Shown: positions 1 through 8,382, numbered from the stretch's first letter. The stretch: DNA of 64,000 bases from Melioribacter sp. (GCA_020723965.1 DYHW01000004.1:124001-188000); one strand, 5' to 3'. Notes: generated by a model from the letters alone, not told the origin. Numbers and translations: made by a program.

Positions 1-1044
1 TAGCATATCAATTTCTCGCGCCAAAGAAATAATTTTTGAAACGGCTTCGTCTCCGCCGCTGCCGTAATCAAATTGTTCGACTGCAAGTTTAAATTCTACA
101 GAGGCATCGAATCTGTAGGGTGTGCCTGGTCTAAATTCGTTGCTGATATTACATAAATATCCTTCATCAACAAAATAACTATCTCCATTGTGAACGATTT
201 CTACAAATGCAGCATTGACTTGCACTTTTGAATTCCCTTTGTCATCTACAGTTACTATAAATTCGCCGCCGCGATCATGAATAACAGAATTAGCAACAAC
301 AATTGAAAAAAAAGGCATTTCAGTTATGTTGATTATTTTAATTGTCCCTTTATTCAACCGAATTCTATTTGCTTCATCCTTTGCCTTTTCCAAAATTACA
401 AGAGAATTAACGCCAACTTCTATGTTGCAAGTTTCGGGGACGTGCACAATTGATTTTGTTTTTATATCAGTCATTAAACTTTCCCCCTGTCGCCACTTTT
501 TCCCCGAATTCGGATTTCCGATTATTGAATGTTGTCCCTCGATATCTCTAATGGTCCAAGGTGAATTATATTTCTGAAAATCATAAACTAGATATGCCGC
601 GGCTATTAACAATAATGGAAGAAGAATTAACAATGTTTTATCAAATTTGAAATCAATGCGAAGCGGGGCTAAGAGCGGCTTGACAATTTTTTTTGTAACT
701 ATGCTTTTGCGGTCTGCACCGCGCATCGTTTTCAGCATTTTTTCCTGCTTTACCTGTTCCTTTTTTATCTTCTTAATGTTTTTCTGTGGAATCAGCAGTT
801 CATCTTTTTCTTCTCTAGCGCTTTGTTTGAGAAGTTCTGCCGTAAGCGATTCAACTATTTCCATTGGCGGTTCGATGACATGCGGAAGTTCCTTCAAGCG
901 GTCAAAAAGGAGCATTAACCTTTTATATTCGTTAAAACACGTTTTACAATTCTGAATATGATTTTCAACATCGTTCTTAGTAAATTCATCGAGCTGTTCA
1001 TCCACATAATCGTGCATATTTATTTTTGCTTCTTCGCAGCTCAT
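1..1044 (-). CDS. Zinc-finger anti-sigma factor with FecR-like domain (partial, 3' end off window)
   Basis: The frame opens at an ATG overlapping the sigma factor stop (ATGA) and stays open for 348 codons to the window edge, so the C-terminus is missing. Residues 1-40 carry Cys3 and the H29-x3-C33-x2-C36 pattern of a zinc-binding anti-sigma (ZAS) domain. A charged linker rich in Lys and Glu follows, then one hydrophobic segment around residues 133-150 (ILLPLLLIAAAYLVY), and a periplasmic part that starts like FecR (GQHSIIGNPNSGKKWRQGE, then VHVPETCNIEVG and RIRLNKGTIKI). Family knowledge: such proteins hold an ECF sigma factor at the membrane until an envelope signal arrives. The 4-bp overlap with the sigma gene supports translational coupling and makes the pairing likely. 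The signal sensed is not evident. Confidence 0.8.
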   Translation of the reverse strand, partial: MSCEEAKINMHDYVDEQLDEFTKNDVENHIQNCKTCFNEYKRLMLLFDRLKELPHVIEPPMEIVESLTAELLKQSAREEKDELLIPQKNIKKIKKEQVKQEKMLKTMRGADRKSIVTKKIVKPLLAPLRIDFKFDKTLLILLPLLLIAAAYLVYDFQKYNSPWTIRDIEGQHSIIGNPNSGKKWRQGESLMTDIKTKSIVHVPETCNIEVGVNSLVILEKAKDEANRIRLNKGTIKIINITEMPFFSIVVANSVIHDRGGEFIVTVDDKGNSKVQVNAAFVEIVHNGDSYFVDEGYLCNISNEFRPGTPYRFDASVEFKLAVEQFDYGSGGDEAVSKIISLAREIDML

Positions 1045-1547
1045 AGTTCTAATCTGCTTATCAAGTATTGGCGTGTTTGGATCAGTTTAGTTTTGATCTC
1101 ATCTATTATCATCTCTTTAAAAAAGAAATTTATCTGTTCGTAGCTATAACCTTCAATATCGTGCAGAACAAAAATTATTCTGTCTTCAACCGGAAGAGCG
1201 TTGATCAGATTTTCTAGGTAAGGAATTTCGGCAAAAGTGCTTTTTGACGGCTGTACATTTTTTTGTTCTGGAAAATTAGTTGTTTCTTCAATAGCGAGAC
1301 CGACAGCTATATGTTTTATCCAATCAACGAACGGTTTTCTAATATCAAACAGTTTTATCTCTTCCCATGCTTTCAAAAAAGTATTAACGGTTACTTTTTT
1401 AGCGAGTTCGGTATCGTATAAAAGACGAAATGCGATTGTAAAAACATTTCTTAAATTGATTTGGCAGAGTTCTAAAAATCCGCGCTGTCTTCCTCTTTTA
1501 GAAAGCTCAAGCAGATAGATTATGTATTTAGTGTTTTCAACTGTCAC
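1041..1547 (-). CDS. ECF-type RNA polymerase sigma factor
   Basis: The product is 168 residues, a normal size for an extracytoplasmic-function sigma factor. A region-2-like helical segment lies at about residues 24-70 (TELAKKVTVNTFLKAWEEI resembles the sigma2 motif DAEDLVQETFLRAWR). A region-4-like segment lies at about 110-165 (LPVEDRIIFVLHDIEGYSYEQ resembles LP..R.vf.L.eveG.sy.EIA). Both are divergent, and the helix-turn-helix part (INFFFKEMIIDEIKTKL) is unusually hydrophobic. It lies 15 bp after the pilin-like gene and overlaps the anti-sigma gene by 4 bp. Inference: the three genes form one transcription unit in which the sigma factor is controlled by the downstream membrane anti-sigma. 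Target promoters cannot be read from the window. Confidence 0.8.
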   Translation of the reverse strand: MTVENTKYIIYLLELSKRGRQRGFLELCQINLRNVFTIAFRLLYDTELAKKVTVNTFLKAWEEIKLFDIRKPFVDWIKHIAVGLAIEETTNFPEQKNVQPSKSTFAEIPYLENLINALPVEDRIIFVLHDIEGYSYEQINFFFKEMIIDEIKTKLIQTRQYLISRLEL

Positions 1548-1562
1548 TTGTATGGCCCCGGG

Positions 1563-1946
1563 TTAGTTAACAATAGTAACGCGAATGCCGTTATTGTCTA
1601 CGCGGGCGGTAATGCGAACAACTGTTGTTTCGTTTCTGCCAATTTCAGTTCCGTTTGCGCTAAGGTCAACCCTGTCTTCTTTCACAGATGCGCTGAATGT
1701 TCCCGCTTGAGTATTTTTTAATTGCAAAGGAATTTCCCAGCCAGTATATTTTCCACCGCCGCCCCCCTGTAAATGGTCTTTTTTATAATAGATTTGCGCC
1801 AGAATTCCAATATCGTGAATTGTAGAGATAAGCTGATCGCGGTTCGAATTTTCCAAATATGTATAAGCGATATCAATAGCGGAATACAACATAAGACCAA
1901 CTACAATAAAAGCTACCGTGAGCAATAATAACTGTTGAGTTCCCAT
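1563..1946 (-). CDS. Pilin-like small membrane protein (paralogue of 50593 and 51101)
   Basis: This 127-residue protein starts MGTQQLLLL, followed by about 18 hydrophobic residues, then a helix containing NRDQL and AQIYYKK, a glycine run (GGGGG), the motif YTGWEIPLQL and a beta-rich C-terminal half ending VTIVN. The hydrophobic N-terminal helix plus small globular domain is the architecture of type IV pilins and pseudopilins. The usual basic leader is reduced to Met-Gly, and no Glu is present at the position corresponding to Glu5. The start has a purine-rich leader (ACGAGAAG) directly before ATG. It is the first gene of an apparent operon with an ECF sigma and anti-sigma factor, unlike its two tandem relatives near 51 kb. 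Function is unknown; calling it a pilin-fold protein is inference from architecture. Confidence 0.7.
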   Translation of the reverse strand: MGTQQLLLLTVAFIVVGLMLYSAIDIAYTYLENSNRDQLISTIHDIGILAQIYYKKDHLQGGGGGKYTGWEIPLQLKNTQAGTFSASVKEDRVDLSANGTEIGRNETTVVRITARVDNNGIRVTIVN

Positions 1947-2269
1947 CTTCTCGTTCCATAGTTATCTTAAATGTTTTTTTGTAAGATAACAAGAAGTTTA
2001 TTTTATGCTGATTTATGATATAAAGAAAATAACTCTCCTTCAAGAAAAAACTACAGAATTACTCTTCAGTGGCTTTTGTGTTTAAAAGCAAATTACTCTT
2101 TATAAAAAGTTTTTTAGGAAAGAGAAAAAATTATTTGAATTCGATACGATAGAAAAGAATGTTAATAATAGTTTCAGATGAGATAATTAATTTTCTGTTA
2201 GAAGATATACAACACAAATAAAAACCCCGCAATAAGCGGGGCGTGTTTTTTTTGAGAATTATTTTTCTA
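1947..2269. other. Intergenic region between two minus-strand operons
   Basis: No convincing gene is present on either strand. It should contain the promoter of the pilin-like/sigma operon (near 1950-2100, very AT-rich) and the terminator of the redox operon (hairpin at 2221-2253). Confidence 0.6.
2221..2253 (-). terminator. Intrinsic terminator of the disulfide-redox operon
   Basis: A CCCCGC/GCGGGG stem with a 5-base loop is flanked by A and T runs on the two sides, so it can act in both directions. It follows the TlpA-like stop codon at 2270 on the minus strand. Confidence 0.8.
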
Positions 2270-2875
2270 TTACAACAGTTTTTTAATATGGTTTTCGTAA
2301 GTTAAAAGAGGTATTAACCCTTCATAGCTTGCAACAATTTTACCTTGCTTATCAATAATGAATGAAGTCGGTATTGCTCTAATGCCGCCGTAGCTCGTAA
2401 TAATATTATTATCTGCATAAACAACGGGGTAATTTATCCCATACTCTTTTATGAAGGGAACAACTTCATTTTTTGTTTCTCTGTCAACCGAAATGCCTAT
2501 AATTTCAAATCCTTTTTTACCGTACTTTTTCTTCAACTCTATAAGATCTGGAATCCCTTTACGACATGGCGGGCACCAGGTTGCCCAGAAATCTAGTATT
2601 ATAACTTTTCCTTTCAAGCTGGAAAGTTTCAGCATTTTGCCATCGGAAGTAGGCAATGTAAAATCCGGCGCTTTAGCTGTTGATTGTTGAGCTGCAGGAA
2701 TATAGTTGGGCGGATAAGGACCATTGGGTTCTTCTTTGCCAAATAAGTAATCGGCATTATTGAAGGCGAAGAGAAGAAGAATGATACTGAAAAAAATTCC
2801 AGTGTAGATCCAGCTTCTCTGTTTTTGCGACAAACCCGCATGTTTATTTTTATTGCTAGGGATTTTCTGATTCAT
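2270..2875 (-). CDS. TlpA/ResA-like membrane-anchored thiol-disulfide oxidoreductase
   Basis: The 201-residue product has an N-terminal membrane anchor (IYTGIFFSIILLLFAF, about residues 24-40) and a thioredoxin-fold AhpC/TSA-Redoxin domain (about 70-200). The active site is WATWCPPC, and a cis-Pro loop is present (IRAIPTSFIID). An upstream in-frame ATG exists at 2896, but the GAGG sequence six bases before the ATG at 2875 favours the shorter form. Family role: reduction of periplasmic disulfides, for example in cytochrome c maturation or thiol homeostasis. It is the last gene of a four-gene minus-strand cassette with a two-domain disulfide oxidoreductase, DUF6132 and DUF1858 proteins, so it is probably the periplasmic end of an electron-transfer chain (inference). 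Confidence 0.85.
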   Translation of the reverse strand: MNQKIPSNKNKHAGLSQKQRSWIYTGIFFSIILLLFAFNNADYLFGKEEPNGPYPPNYIPAAQQSTAKAPDFTLPTSDGKMLKLSSLKGKVIILDFWATWCPPCRKGIPDLIELKKKYGKKGFEIIGISVDRETKNEVVPFIKEYGINYPVVYADNNIITSYGGIRAIPTSFIIDKQGKIVASYEGLIPLLTYENHIKKLL

Positions 2876-2930
2876 TTTTTCCTCTTTTAAATGCATTGTT
2901 AAAATAAGAATTATAAGTGATTGAGAAAAG

Positions 2931-3149
2931 TTAGTTTCTATTCTTAACAGAAAGTTTATTAAGATCGTTCACAAAATTTTCAATATCCGTTTCACTAAAT
3001 CCTTTTTCCATAGCTGCAAATTCGAGCGTTCCCCAAATCGGCTCGCCGCATCTTAAACAACGAATTCCTTTTTCCATTAGGTAAGTGATCGATTCTGGAA
3101 TTTCTTTTACAAGGACTTCAATTTCAATCTTTTTTGTTATCGGGTTCAT
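2931..3149 (-). CDS. DUF1858 redox-disulfide domain protein
   Basis: A 72-residue protein with the hallmark of the DUF1858 / hybrid-cluster-associated disulfide domain: a helix (VLVKEIPESITYLMEKGI), then CLRCGEPIWGTLEFAAMEKG with the CxxC pair, then a final helix (IENFVNDLNKL). The family is often found beside nitrosative or oxidative stress and disulfide exchange proteins and is thought to carry a redox-active cysteine pair. The start codon lies 26 bp inside the preceding DUF6132 gene, indicating tight coupling. It is probably cytosolic because there is no signal sequence. Confidence 0.85.
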   Translation of the reverse strand: MNPITKKIEIEVLVKEIPESITYLMEKGIRCLRCGEPIWGTLEFAAMEKGFSETDIENFVNDLNKLSVKNRN

Positions 3150-3354
3150 TTTTCATTTCTTTTTTTCTTTTAGAGGGAACTGCCCAAATTAACCCTATCA
3201 AGGCGCCATAAAAAACAGAGATATAGGGATTGCTTGTAATCGGGCATGAATTAGTTCGGCAGCCAATAAAAAAATAATAAGCATAACCAAGCGCAGCCCC
3301 GCCAATTACAGGCAATATTTTTTTAATAATAATTTCTTTTGATATTGTTATCAT
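3124..3354 (-). CDS. DUF6132-type small membrane protein
   Basis: A 76-residue protein with two hydrophobic segments (ILPVIGGAALGYAYYFFIG and YISVFYGALIGLIWAVP) separated by a loop with two cysteines (GCRTNSCPITSNP), and a charged C-terminal tail (KRKKEMKNEPDNKKD). This matches DUF6132 (YgaP/YtwF-type companion) proteins found near rhodanese and thioredoxin genes. ATG follows the disulfide oxidoreductase stop by a single base and the 3' end overlaps the DUF1858 gene by 26 bp. Inference: a membrane scaffold or thiol-relay partner for the neighbouring redox proteins. Confidence 0.75.
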   Translation of the reverse strand: MITISKEIIIKKILPVIGGAALGYAYYFFIGCRTNSCPITSNPYISVFYGALIGLIWAVPSKRKKEMKNEPDNKKD

Positions 3355-3355
3355 C

Positions 3356-4009
3356 TTATACTGCTCTATTTAATGCTTCTTGTACTTTGTCTAATACAAT
3401 TTGTTCCGGTGCAGCTCCTTCAATAAAAGAATTTTCATTTATTACTGTTCTTGGCACGCCGCGCACAGTGTATTTATTTGAAAGATGCGGAAACTCGGTA
3501 GCTTCAACCATATCGCTTTTTATTTTATCATTTAGATAAGAAAATTTATGAGCGGTAATAACTGCTTGCGGACAGTAAGGACAAGTAGGTGTTACAAACA
3601 CTTGCATATGAACATCCGATTTAATGTTTTTAACTTTCTCTTCGAACTGTTCGTCAAAACCTGTTTTGCCTGTTCCAAGCATTTTGATATCTTCAAGCAG
3701 TGATGCAAATTCGTATCCGCCTGGAATACCATAAAATTTGATCCCATAATCTCTTCCTGTTTCATCAAGTAAAACGGTTGCCGGAATCTTATCAACCCCA
3801 TATTTTGCAGCATCTTCTTTATCGTTAATAAAGTTTTTCACTTCAAGAGAAAGTTTCTCTGAAACATCAGCAAGCTCGGTTAATATCTGTTTTGTCTCTC
3901 TGCAATGCTGGCATTCAAGTTCTTGAGTGAACATAACCAACTTTACATTCTTAGTTAGCGCCGCTAATTGTTTATTAAGTTCCCCCTTTAGTTGACCATC
4001 AATATACAT
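3356..4009 (-). CDS. Two-domain protein disulfide oxidoreductase (PDO/glutaredoxin-like)
   Basis: The 217-residue product has two thioredoxin folds in tandem. The first carries ECQHCRETK (CxxC at about residues 35-38) and a cis-Pro loop (VDKIPATVLLDE). The second carries TPTCPYCPQAV (CPYC) and a cis-Pro loop (VRGVPRTVINE). That layout is the one of archaeal and thermophile protein disulfide oxidoreductases and of AhpF N-terminal domains. A longer reading frame begins at 4057, but GGAG six bases before the ATG at 4009 marks the likely start. It opens the four-gene redox cassette. Likely role: transfer of reducing or oxidising equivalents to protein thiols in the cytosol. Confidence 0.85.
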   Translation of the reverse strand: MYIDGQLKGELNKQLAALTKNVKLVMFTQELECQHCRETKQILTELADVSEKLSLEVKNFINDKEDAAKYGVDKIPATVLLDETGRDYGIKFYGIPGGYEFASLLEDIKMLGTGKTGFDEQFEEKVKNIKSDVHMQVFVTPTCPYCPQAVITAHKFSYLNDKIKSDMVEATEFPHLSNKYTVRGVPRTVINENSFIEGAAPEQIVLDKVQEALNRAV

Positions 4010-4069
4010 TTTTACTCCATTGTTTTTTTTCAATTGATTGGATGAGTATTCGCACAAAACGATTCATTC

Positions 4070-4122
4070 ACTCTCTTGCTTTTGGGGGCAATTTTGGATA
4101 GTAGTGAATTGAGCAAGAGAGT
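4070..4122 (-). promoter_or_regulatory. Long inverted repeat upstream of the redox cassette
   Basis: Perfect 11-bp arms (ACTCTCTTGCT and AGCAAGAGAGT) flank a 31-base loop, between the RlpA-like stop and the disulfide oxidoreductase start. No T-run follows on the minus strand, so a simple terminator is less likely than an operator or leader structure, though neither is proven. Confidence 0.45.
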
Positions 4123-4158
4123 AATATTTGTTTTGTTGAAAAGGGGGAAGAACTGTTT

Positions 4159-4626
4159 TTATTTCTTTCCAGTTCCCCACTCAAGCACTTCAACTTTTAC
4201 TTCAGTAATGCCAGCTTGAATCATATCTAGCTCTTCTGCTGTGCCGTAAGAAAGATCAATAATTCGATCCGGCCGAAAAGGCATTTTATCGTTGATCCGA
4301 ATTATGATTTTTTTTCCATTCGAAAGGTTTGTTACTCTTACTATCGTTCCCATTTGATAATTTGGATGTGCTGCTGAAAATTTATACATATCATAGATCT
4401 CTCCGCCGTATGTAATTTTTCCATGGAATTCATCGGCGTAATATGATGCAACACCAATAACTGTCTGGAGCGCTTCCGCGTTTTTATAACTGCTCAAATC
4501 GTACGGTTTGGTTTTCCCGCTCGAAAACTCTTTATAGCGGGAAGTAAAGCGCGGTGCGGAAGAACATGCATTTAGAATAATTATCAAGAGCAAAGAAAGC
4601 AGAATATGTAATTTGAAAAAAGTCAT
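4159..4626 (-). CDS. rlpA: RlpA-like lipoprotein (double-psi beta-barrel)
   Basis: From the ATG at 4626 the product is 155 residues. It opens with a lipoprotein signal (FKLHILLSLLLIIILNACSS, lipobox LNAC), followed by a double-psi beta-barrel of the RlpA type: GVASYYADEFHGKITYGGE, then AAHPNYQMGTIVRVTN, then RINDKMPFRPDRIIDLS and the closing AGITEVKVEVLEWG. RlpA proteins bind or cleave denuded glycan strands of peptidoglycan. No SPOR domain is present, which is common outside Proteobacteria. The open frame extends upstream to 4731 but that part encodes no plausible signal sequence and overlaps repeat DNA, so the lipobox-containing start is preferred. Confidence 0.85.
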   Translation of the reverse strand: MTFFKLHILLSLLLIIILNACSSAPRFTSRYKEFSSGKTKPYDLSSYKNAEALQTVIGVASYYADEFHGKITYGGEIYDMYKFSAAHPNYQMGTIVRVTNLSNGKKIIIRINDKMPFRPDRIIDLSYGTAEELDMIQAGITEVKVEVLEWGTGKK

Positions 4627-5073
4627 CAAAGCCGCATAATAGTATTGACAGAAATATTTTTGTTTTCCCCCCGCTGGCGGGATAAATTTATGTATAATAT
4701 TTTTAAAATGATTTTCCCCATCATCCAGCATCCATCGCCCATTGCGGCTTGCCTCCTTATGTTTTTATTAAAAATAACAAAGAGCGCAAAAATTTGCACT
4801 CTCTCTTTTAGATTCGCATTTTTAACTGAGCAAAAATAAATACTAAATAAATGAAGCGGAAATTATCAGAACTTCCGTATGCAATTTCTATCTTTTAAAA
4901 AGTTGAGTTGCTTTTGAGCATTTTCTTTCGCAACAGGAGTCTAATATGTTTAACTTCTTCTCATAATTTTTCTGATTTCAATAAAATATTTGGATTTTGT
5001 AAAAGCGGTAAAACTGTTTTTTCTTCAAGAATTTCTTTTTTAGATTGCAGTAAAATAACAGAGGAGAGAAAAA
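4627..5073. other. Divergent intergenic region with dispersed repeat and hairpins
   Basis: No gene is supported. It contains a GC-rich hairpin (CCCGC-TG-GCGGG near 4669), a segment at 4695-4743 that recurs near 52.8 kb, and an inverted repeat near 4781-4803 (AGAGCGCAAA/TTTGCACTCT with one mismatch, followed by CTCTTTTAG). The promoters for the divergent rlpA-like gene and aldo/keto reductase should lie here. Confidence 0.5.
4695..4743. repeat. Dispersed repeat, copy 1 (second copy near 52830-52934)
   Basis: AATATTTTTAAAA followed by ATTTTCCCCAT and a run of CATCC-type units matches the segment at about 52832-52860 nearly base for base, and leads there also into CATCCATC repeats. Confidence 0.55.
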
Positions 5074-6045
5074 ATGGAATACGTTCATCTTGGAAGAAGC
5101 GGATTAAAAGTTGGTCGGCTTTGCCTTGGGACAATGAACTTTGGACCTTATACAAGCGAGCAGGATAGTTTCAAAATAATGAACAGCGCTCTTGAACTCG
5201 GCATCAATTTTATTGACACTGCTAATGTTTACGGGTGGGAACTTGGAGTCGGTGTAACAGAACAAATTATAGGACGTTGGTTAGCCGAAGATGCGAAACG
5301 ACGCGATAAAATTGTGCTGGCTACAAAAGTATACGGAAAAATGGGGGAAGAACCGAACGATGCAAAGCTATCGGCTTATCACATCAGGAAAGCTTGTGAA
5401 GACAGTTTAAAAAGAATGAAAACGGATCACATTGATCTTTATCAGATGCACCACATAGACCGCAATACTCCATGGGAAGAAATCTATCAAGCCATGGAAC
5501 AGTTGGTGCGCGAAGGAAAAATTTTATATGTGGGCAGCAGTAACTTTGCTGCATGGAATCTTGCCGAAGCGCATTACATAGCAAAGCAAAGAAATTTTTT
5601 GGGAATAGTTTCAGAGCAGAGCATTTATAGTTTGCGCAATAGGCACATAGAGTTAGAAGTAATTCCTGCGTGCAATCATTTTGAGATTGGATTGATTCCC
5701 TGGAGCCCCTTAGGGGGTGGAATTTTGTGCGGCGTTTTTGATAAAGCAAAAGAGGGGAGAAGAACACGCGAACCTTTACAAAATTCTGTAGAGAAACTGC
5801 ATGCACAAATTGAAGCATACGAAAAGCTGTGCAGAGAGATTGGACAAAAGCCCGCAGATGTTGCGCTCGCCTGGGTTTTAAATAATCCAGCTGTTACATC
5901 TCCTATTGTAGGACCAAGAACTTTGGCGCAATTAGAACAAAACATAAAAGCGCTCGAATTAAAATTGTCAGAAGATACATTAAAAAAGTTAGACCAAATT
6001 TGGCCGGGCCCGGGCAATCAAGCGCCCGAAGCTTATGCTTGGTAA
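5074..6045 (+). CDS. Aldo/keto reductase
   Basis: The product is 323 residues, full length for the family, starting 9 bases after GGAGAG. The TIM-barrel NADPH-dependent reductase motifs are present: GTMNFG near the start, FIDTANVYG with the catalytic Asp and Tyr, the Lys in VLATKVYG, the His in DLYQMHHID, YVGSSNFAAW, and the nucleotide-binding tail PIVGPRTLAQLEQN. It is closest in style to YghZ/Gpr or voltage-gated channel beta-subunit-like reductases. Substrate unknown. It stands alone, with promoter upstream and 132 bp before the next gene. Confidence 0.92.
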   Translation: MEYVHLGRSGLKVGRLCLGTMNFGPYTSEQDSFKIMNSALELGINFIDTANVYGWELGVGVTEQIIGRWLAEDAKRRDKIVLATKVYGKMGEEPNDAKLSAYHIRKACEDSLKRMKTDHIDLYQMHHIDRNTPWEEIYQAMEQLVREGKILYVGSSNFAAWNLAEAHYIAKQRNFLGIVSEQSIYSLRNRHIELEVIPACNHFEIGLIPWSPLGGGILCGVFDKAKEGRRTREPLQNSVEKLHAQIEAYEKLCREIGQKPADVALAWVLNNPAVTSPIVGPRTLAQLEQNIKALELKLSEDTLKKLDQIWPGPGNQAPEAYAW

Positions 6046-6177
6046 TGAAGCAGTTATTGGTTTTATGGCTAATGATAATTGTTATTAACTATCTCATAAC
6101 CCATAAACTTATTCTAGTTCTTAAACTTGATCATACTCTTTCTTATTTTAGTGTCATTAAAAAGTTATGGAGTATAA

Positions 6178-8382
6178 ATGAAAGCTGAAAAAACAATCCT
6201 GCTTGTTATTGCTATGATTATTGGAGTTGCATTTATCAACATAGAGTTAAATGCACAAGAAAAAAAACTTACATATAAACAAGTCTATCAGATGGGAGAG
6301 CCGCGATTAACAGGCACTCTTCCGCGCCTTATGGGCTGGCTCGATGAAAATAATTACCTCGAAATAAAAACCGATTTTACCAAACCCAACTCTAAACCAA
6401 CTTTAATGAAAGTAGGTGCGGCTGATGAAAAATCAGAAATTTACATAGATTATTCAGCTTATCAATTGCCTGAAGGATTTTCGCTCGATAGAGCAGCTGC
6501 AAACACAAAGGATTACGATGGCTTTCTATTCAATCAAAAAAATGATCTTTATTTTTTTTCACGTTCTGAAAATACTTTCAAGCGGTTGACCAAAGACGAT
6601 GCCGAAGAGAAAGTGCCTCGCCTTTCTCCAGACGGTAAAAAGGCAGCGTATGTCAAAAACAACAATCTATTTGTGTTTGATATTCAAATTGAAAAAGAAA
6701 CACAGCTTACAAACGACGGAACAAATTTAATTTACAACGGCTGGGCGTCCTGGGTTTATTATGAAGAAATCTTAGGCAGGTCATCGCAATATGCTGCATT
6801 CTGGTGGTCGCCAAACAGCAAGTTTATCTCTTTCTTGCGGTTTGATGATAATCCCGTTCCAGAATTTTATTTGGTAAAAGCAGACGGACAACACGGCGAG
6901 CTCGAAAAACAGCGCTATCCTAAAGCCGGCGACCCGAACCCTTACGTAAAATTAGGGATTATTGATTTAGCAACTACAAAAATAGTATGGGCGGATTTCG
7001 ATGAAAAAGTAGATCAATATATTGCTTGGCCTTTTTGGACTAAAGAAAACAAATTAACCGTTCAATGGATGAACCGCCAACAGGATAATATTATTATTTA
7101 TTATGTTGATATCAACACAGGAAAGAAAAAAGAACTATTAAACGAAAAGCAGCCGACCTGGGTTGAATGGTTTGAGGATTTATATTTCTTCGATAACGGA
7201 AGCGGGTTTCTGCTTCGCACAGGCATTGACGGCTATTATCATCTTTATTATTACGACATGAGCGGAAAGCTAAAAAAGAAATTGACAACCGGCGATTGGA
7301 ATGTTACAGCTATATCTTTTATAGATGAAAATAATGACAAAGTTTATTTCCAAGGATGGAAAGATAACAGCACAGAGCGGCATCTATTTGTTGTAGGATT
7401 AGACGGCAAAGGTTTTAAACAGCTAACAACTGCGCCAGGAACTCACTCGGCAACAATTTCCCCGAACGGAAAATATTTCTATACAAGATTTAGTAACATT
7501 ACTAAGCCAGCCAAAATTGAACTTTACAAAACAGATGGAAAATTCGTTCGCTCTCTTGGCAATTCAAAACTTCCTTTGATGGACGGCTATACTTTAGCCA
7601 AACCAGAGATCTTTGTAATTCCTTCAGGTGATGGATTTTACTTGCCTGCAATTTGGTATATGCCCGCCGATTTTGACCCGACAAAAAAATATCCTGTCAT
7701 AATTTCTGTGTATGGCGGCCCCGATGCACCCACAGTGCGAAATTCTTTCCCATTTATCATGGAACCGTACTTCATGGCGCAGAATGGAATAATTTATATG
7801 ATGGTAGATCACCGCGGCTCCGGGCATTTTGGAAAGAAAGGAGTAGACCTGATGCACCGTAATTTAGGCAAGTGGGAAATGAATGATTATATATCGGCTG
7901 TAAAATGGCTTAAAGCAAAACCATTTATTGATACAACAAAGATCGGGATTACCGGCGGCAGCTACGGAGGAACCACAACCGCATTAGCTTTAACTTACGG
8001 CGTAGATTATTTTACTCACGGCATTGCAGAGTTTGGCGTGATGGATTGGAAACTTTACGATAATGTTTACACAGAGCGTTATATGGATACGCCATTAGAA
8101 AATCCCGAAGGTTATAAAAATGCTTCGCCTATATCTTTTGTAAATAAACTTAAAGGAAAACTTCGCGTTACACACGGAACAATGGACGATAACGTTCATA
8201 TGCAGAACACAATTCAATTTATTTATGAATTACAAAAACTTGACAAAGATTTTGAATTGATGCTTTATCCAAATGCCAGACACGGGGTCGGCATGCCTCT
8301 TCGCACACATTCGATTAGAGAGAATGTAAATTTTTGGTTCAAGCATTTTCTAGGAAGAGACTTGAATATTAACAAAGACTAA
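6178..8382 (+). CDS. Secreted S9 family prolyl oligopeptidase (DPP-IV type)
   Basis: The 734-residue protein has a signal peptide (TILLVIAMIIGVAFINIELNAQ), an N-terminal DPP-IV beta-propeller (about 90-480, with WASWVYYEEILGRS, which includes the Glu-Glu pair that binds the substrate amino terminus) and a C-terminal alpha/beta hydrolase. The catalytic triad is visible as Ser595 in GGSYGG, Asp670/671 in MDDNVHM and His702 in ARHGVG. DPP-IV enzymes release X-Pro dipeptides. The signal peptide places it in the periplasm or outside, consistent with a peptide-scavenging lifestyle. It is monocistronic in appearance. Confidence 0.93.
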   Translation: MKAEKTILLVIAMIIGVAFINIELNAQEKKLTYKQVYQMGEPRLTGTLPRLMGWLDENNYLEIKTDFTKPNSKPTLMKVGAADEKSEIYIDYSAYQLPEGFSLDRAAANTKDYDGFLFNQKNDLYFFSRSENTFKRLTKDDAEEKVPRLSPDGKKAAYVKNNNLFVFDIQIEKETQLTNDGTNLIYNGWASWVYYEEILGRSSQYAAFWWSPNSKFISFLRFDDNPVPEFYLVKADGQHGELEKQRYPKAGDPNPYVKLGIIDLATTKIVWADFDEKVDQYIAWPFWTKENKLTVQWMNRQQDNIIIYYVDINTGKKKELLNEKQPTWVEWFEDLYFFDNGSGFLLRTGIDGYYHLYYYDMSGKLKKKLTTGDWNVTAISFIDENNDKVYFQGWKDNSTERHLFVVGLDGKGFKQLTTAPGTHSATISPNGKYFYTRFSNITKPAKIELYKTDGKFVRSLGNSKLPLMDGYTLAKPEIFVIPSGDGFYLPAIWYMPADFDPTKKYPVIISVYGGPDAPTVRNSFPFIMEPYFMAQNGIIYMMVDHRGSGHFGKKGVDLMHRNLGKWEMNDYISAVKWLKAKPFIDTTKIGITGGSYGGTTTALALTYGVDYFTHGIAEFGVMDWKLYDNVYTERYMDTPLENPEGYKNASPISFVNKLKGKLRVTHGTMDDNVHMQNTIQFIYELQKLDKDFELMLYPNARHGVGMPLRTHSIRENVNFWFKHFLGRDLNINKD

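Noticed and set aside
326..1143. Three short plus-strand open frames
   Set aside because: They lie opposite the anti-sigma gene, which has recognisable domains on the minus strand; the plus-strand translations are low-complexity and unlike proteins.
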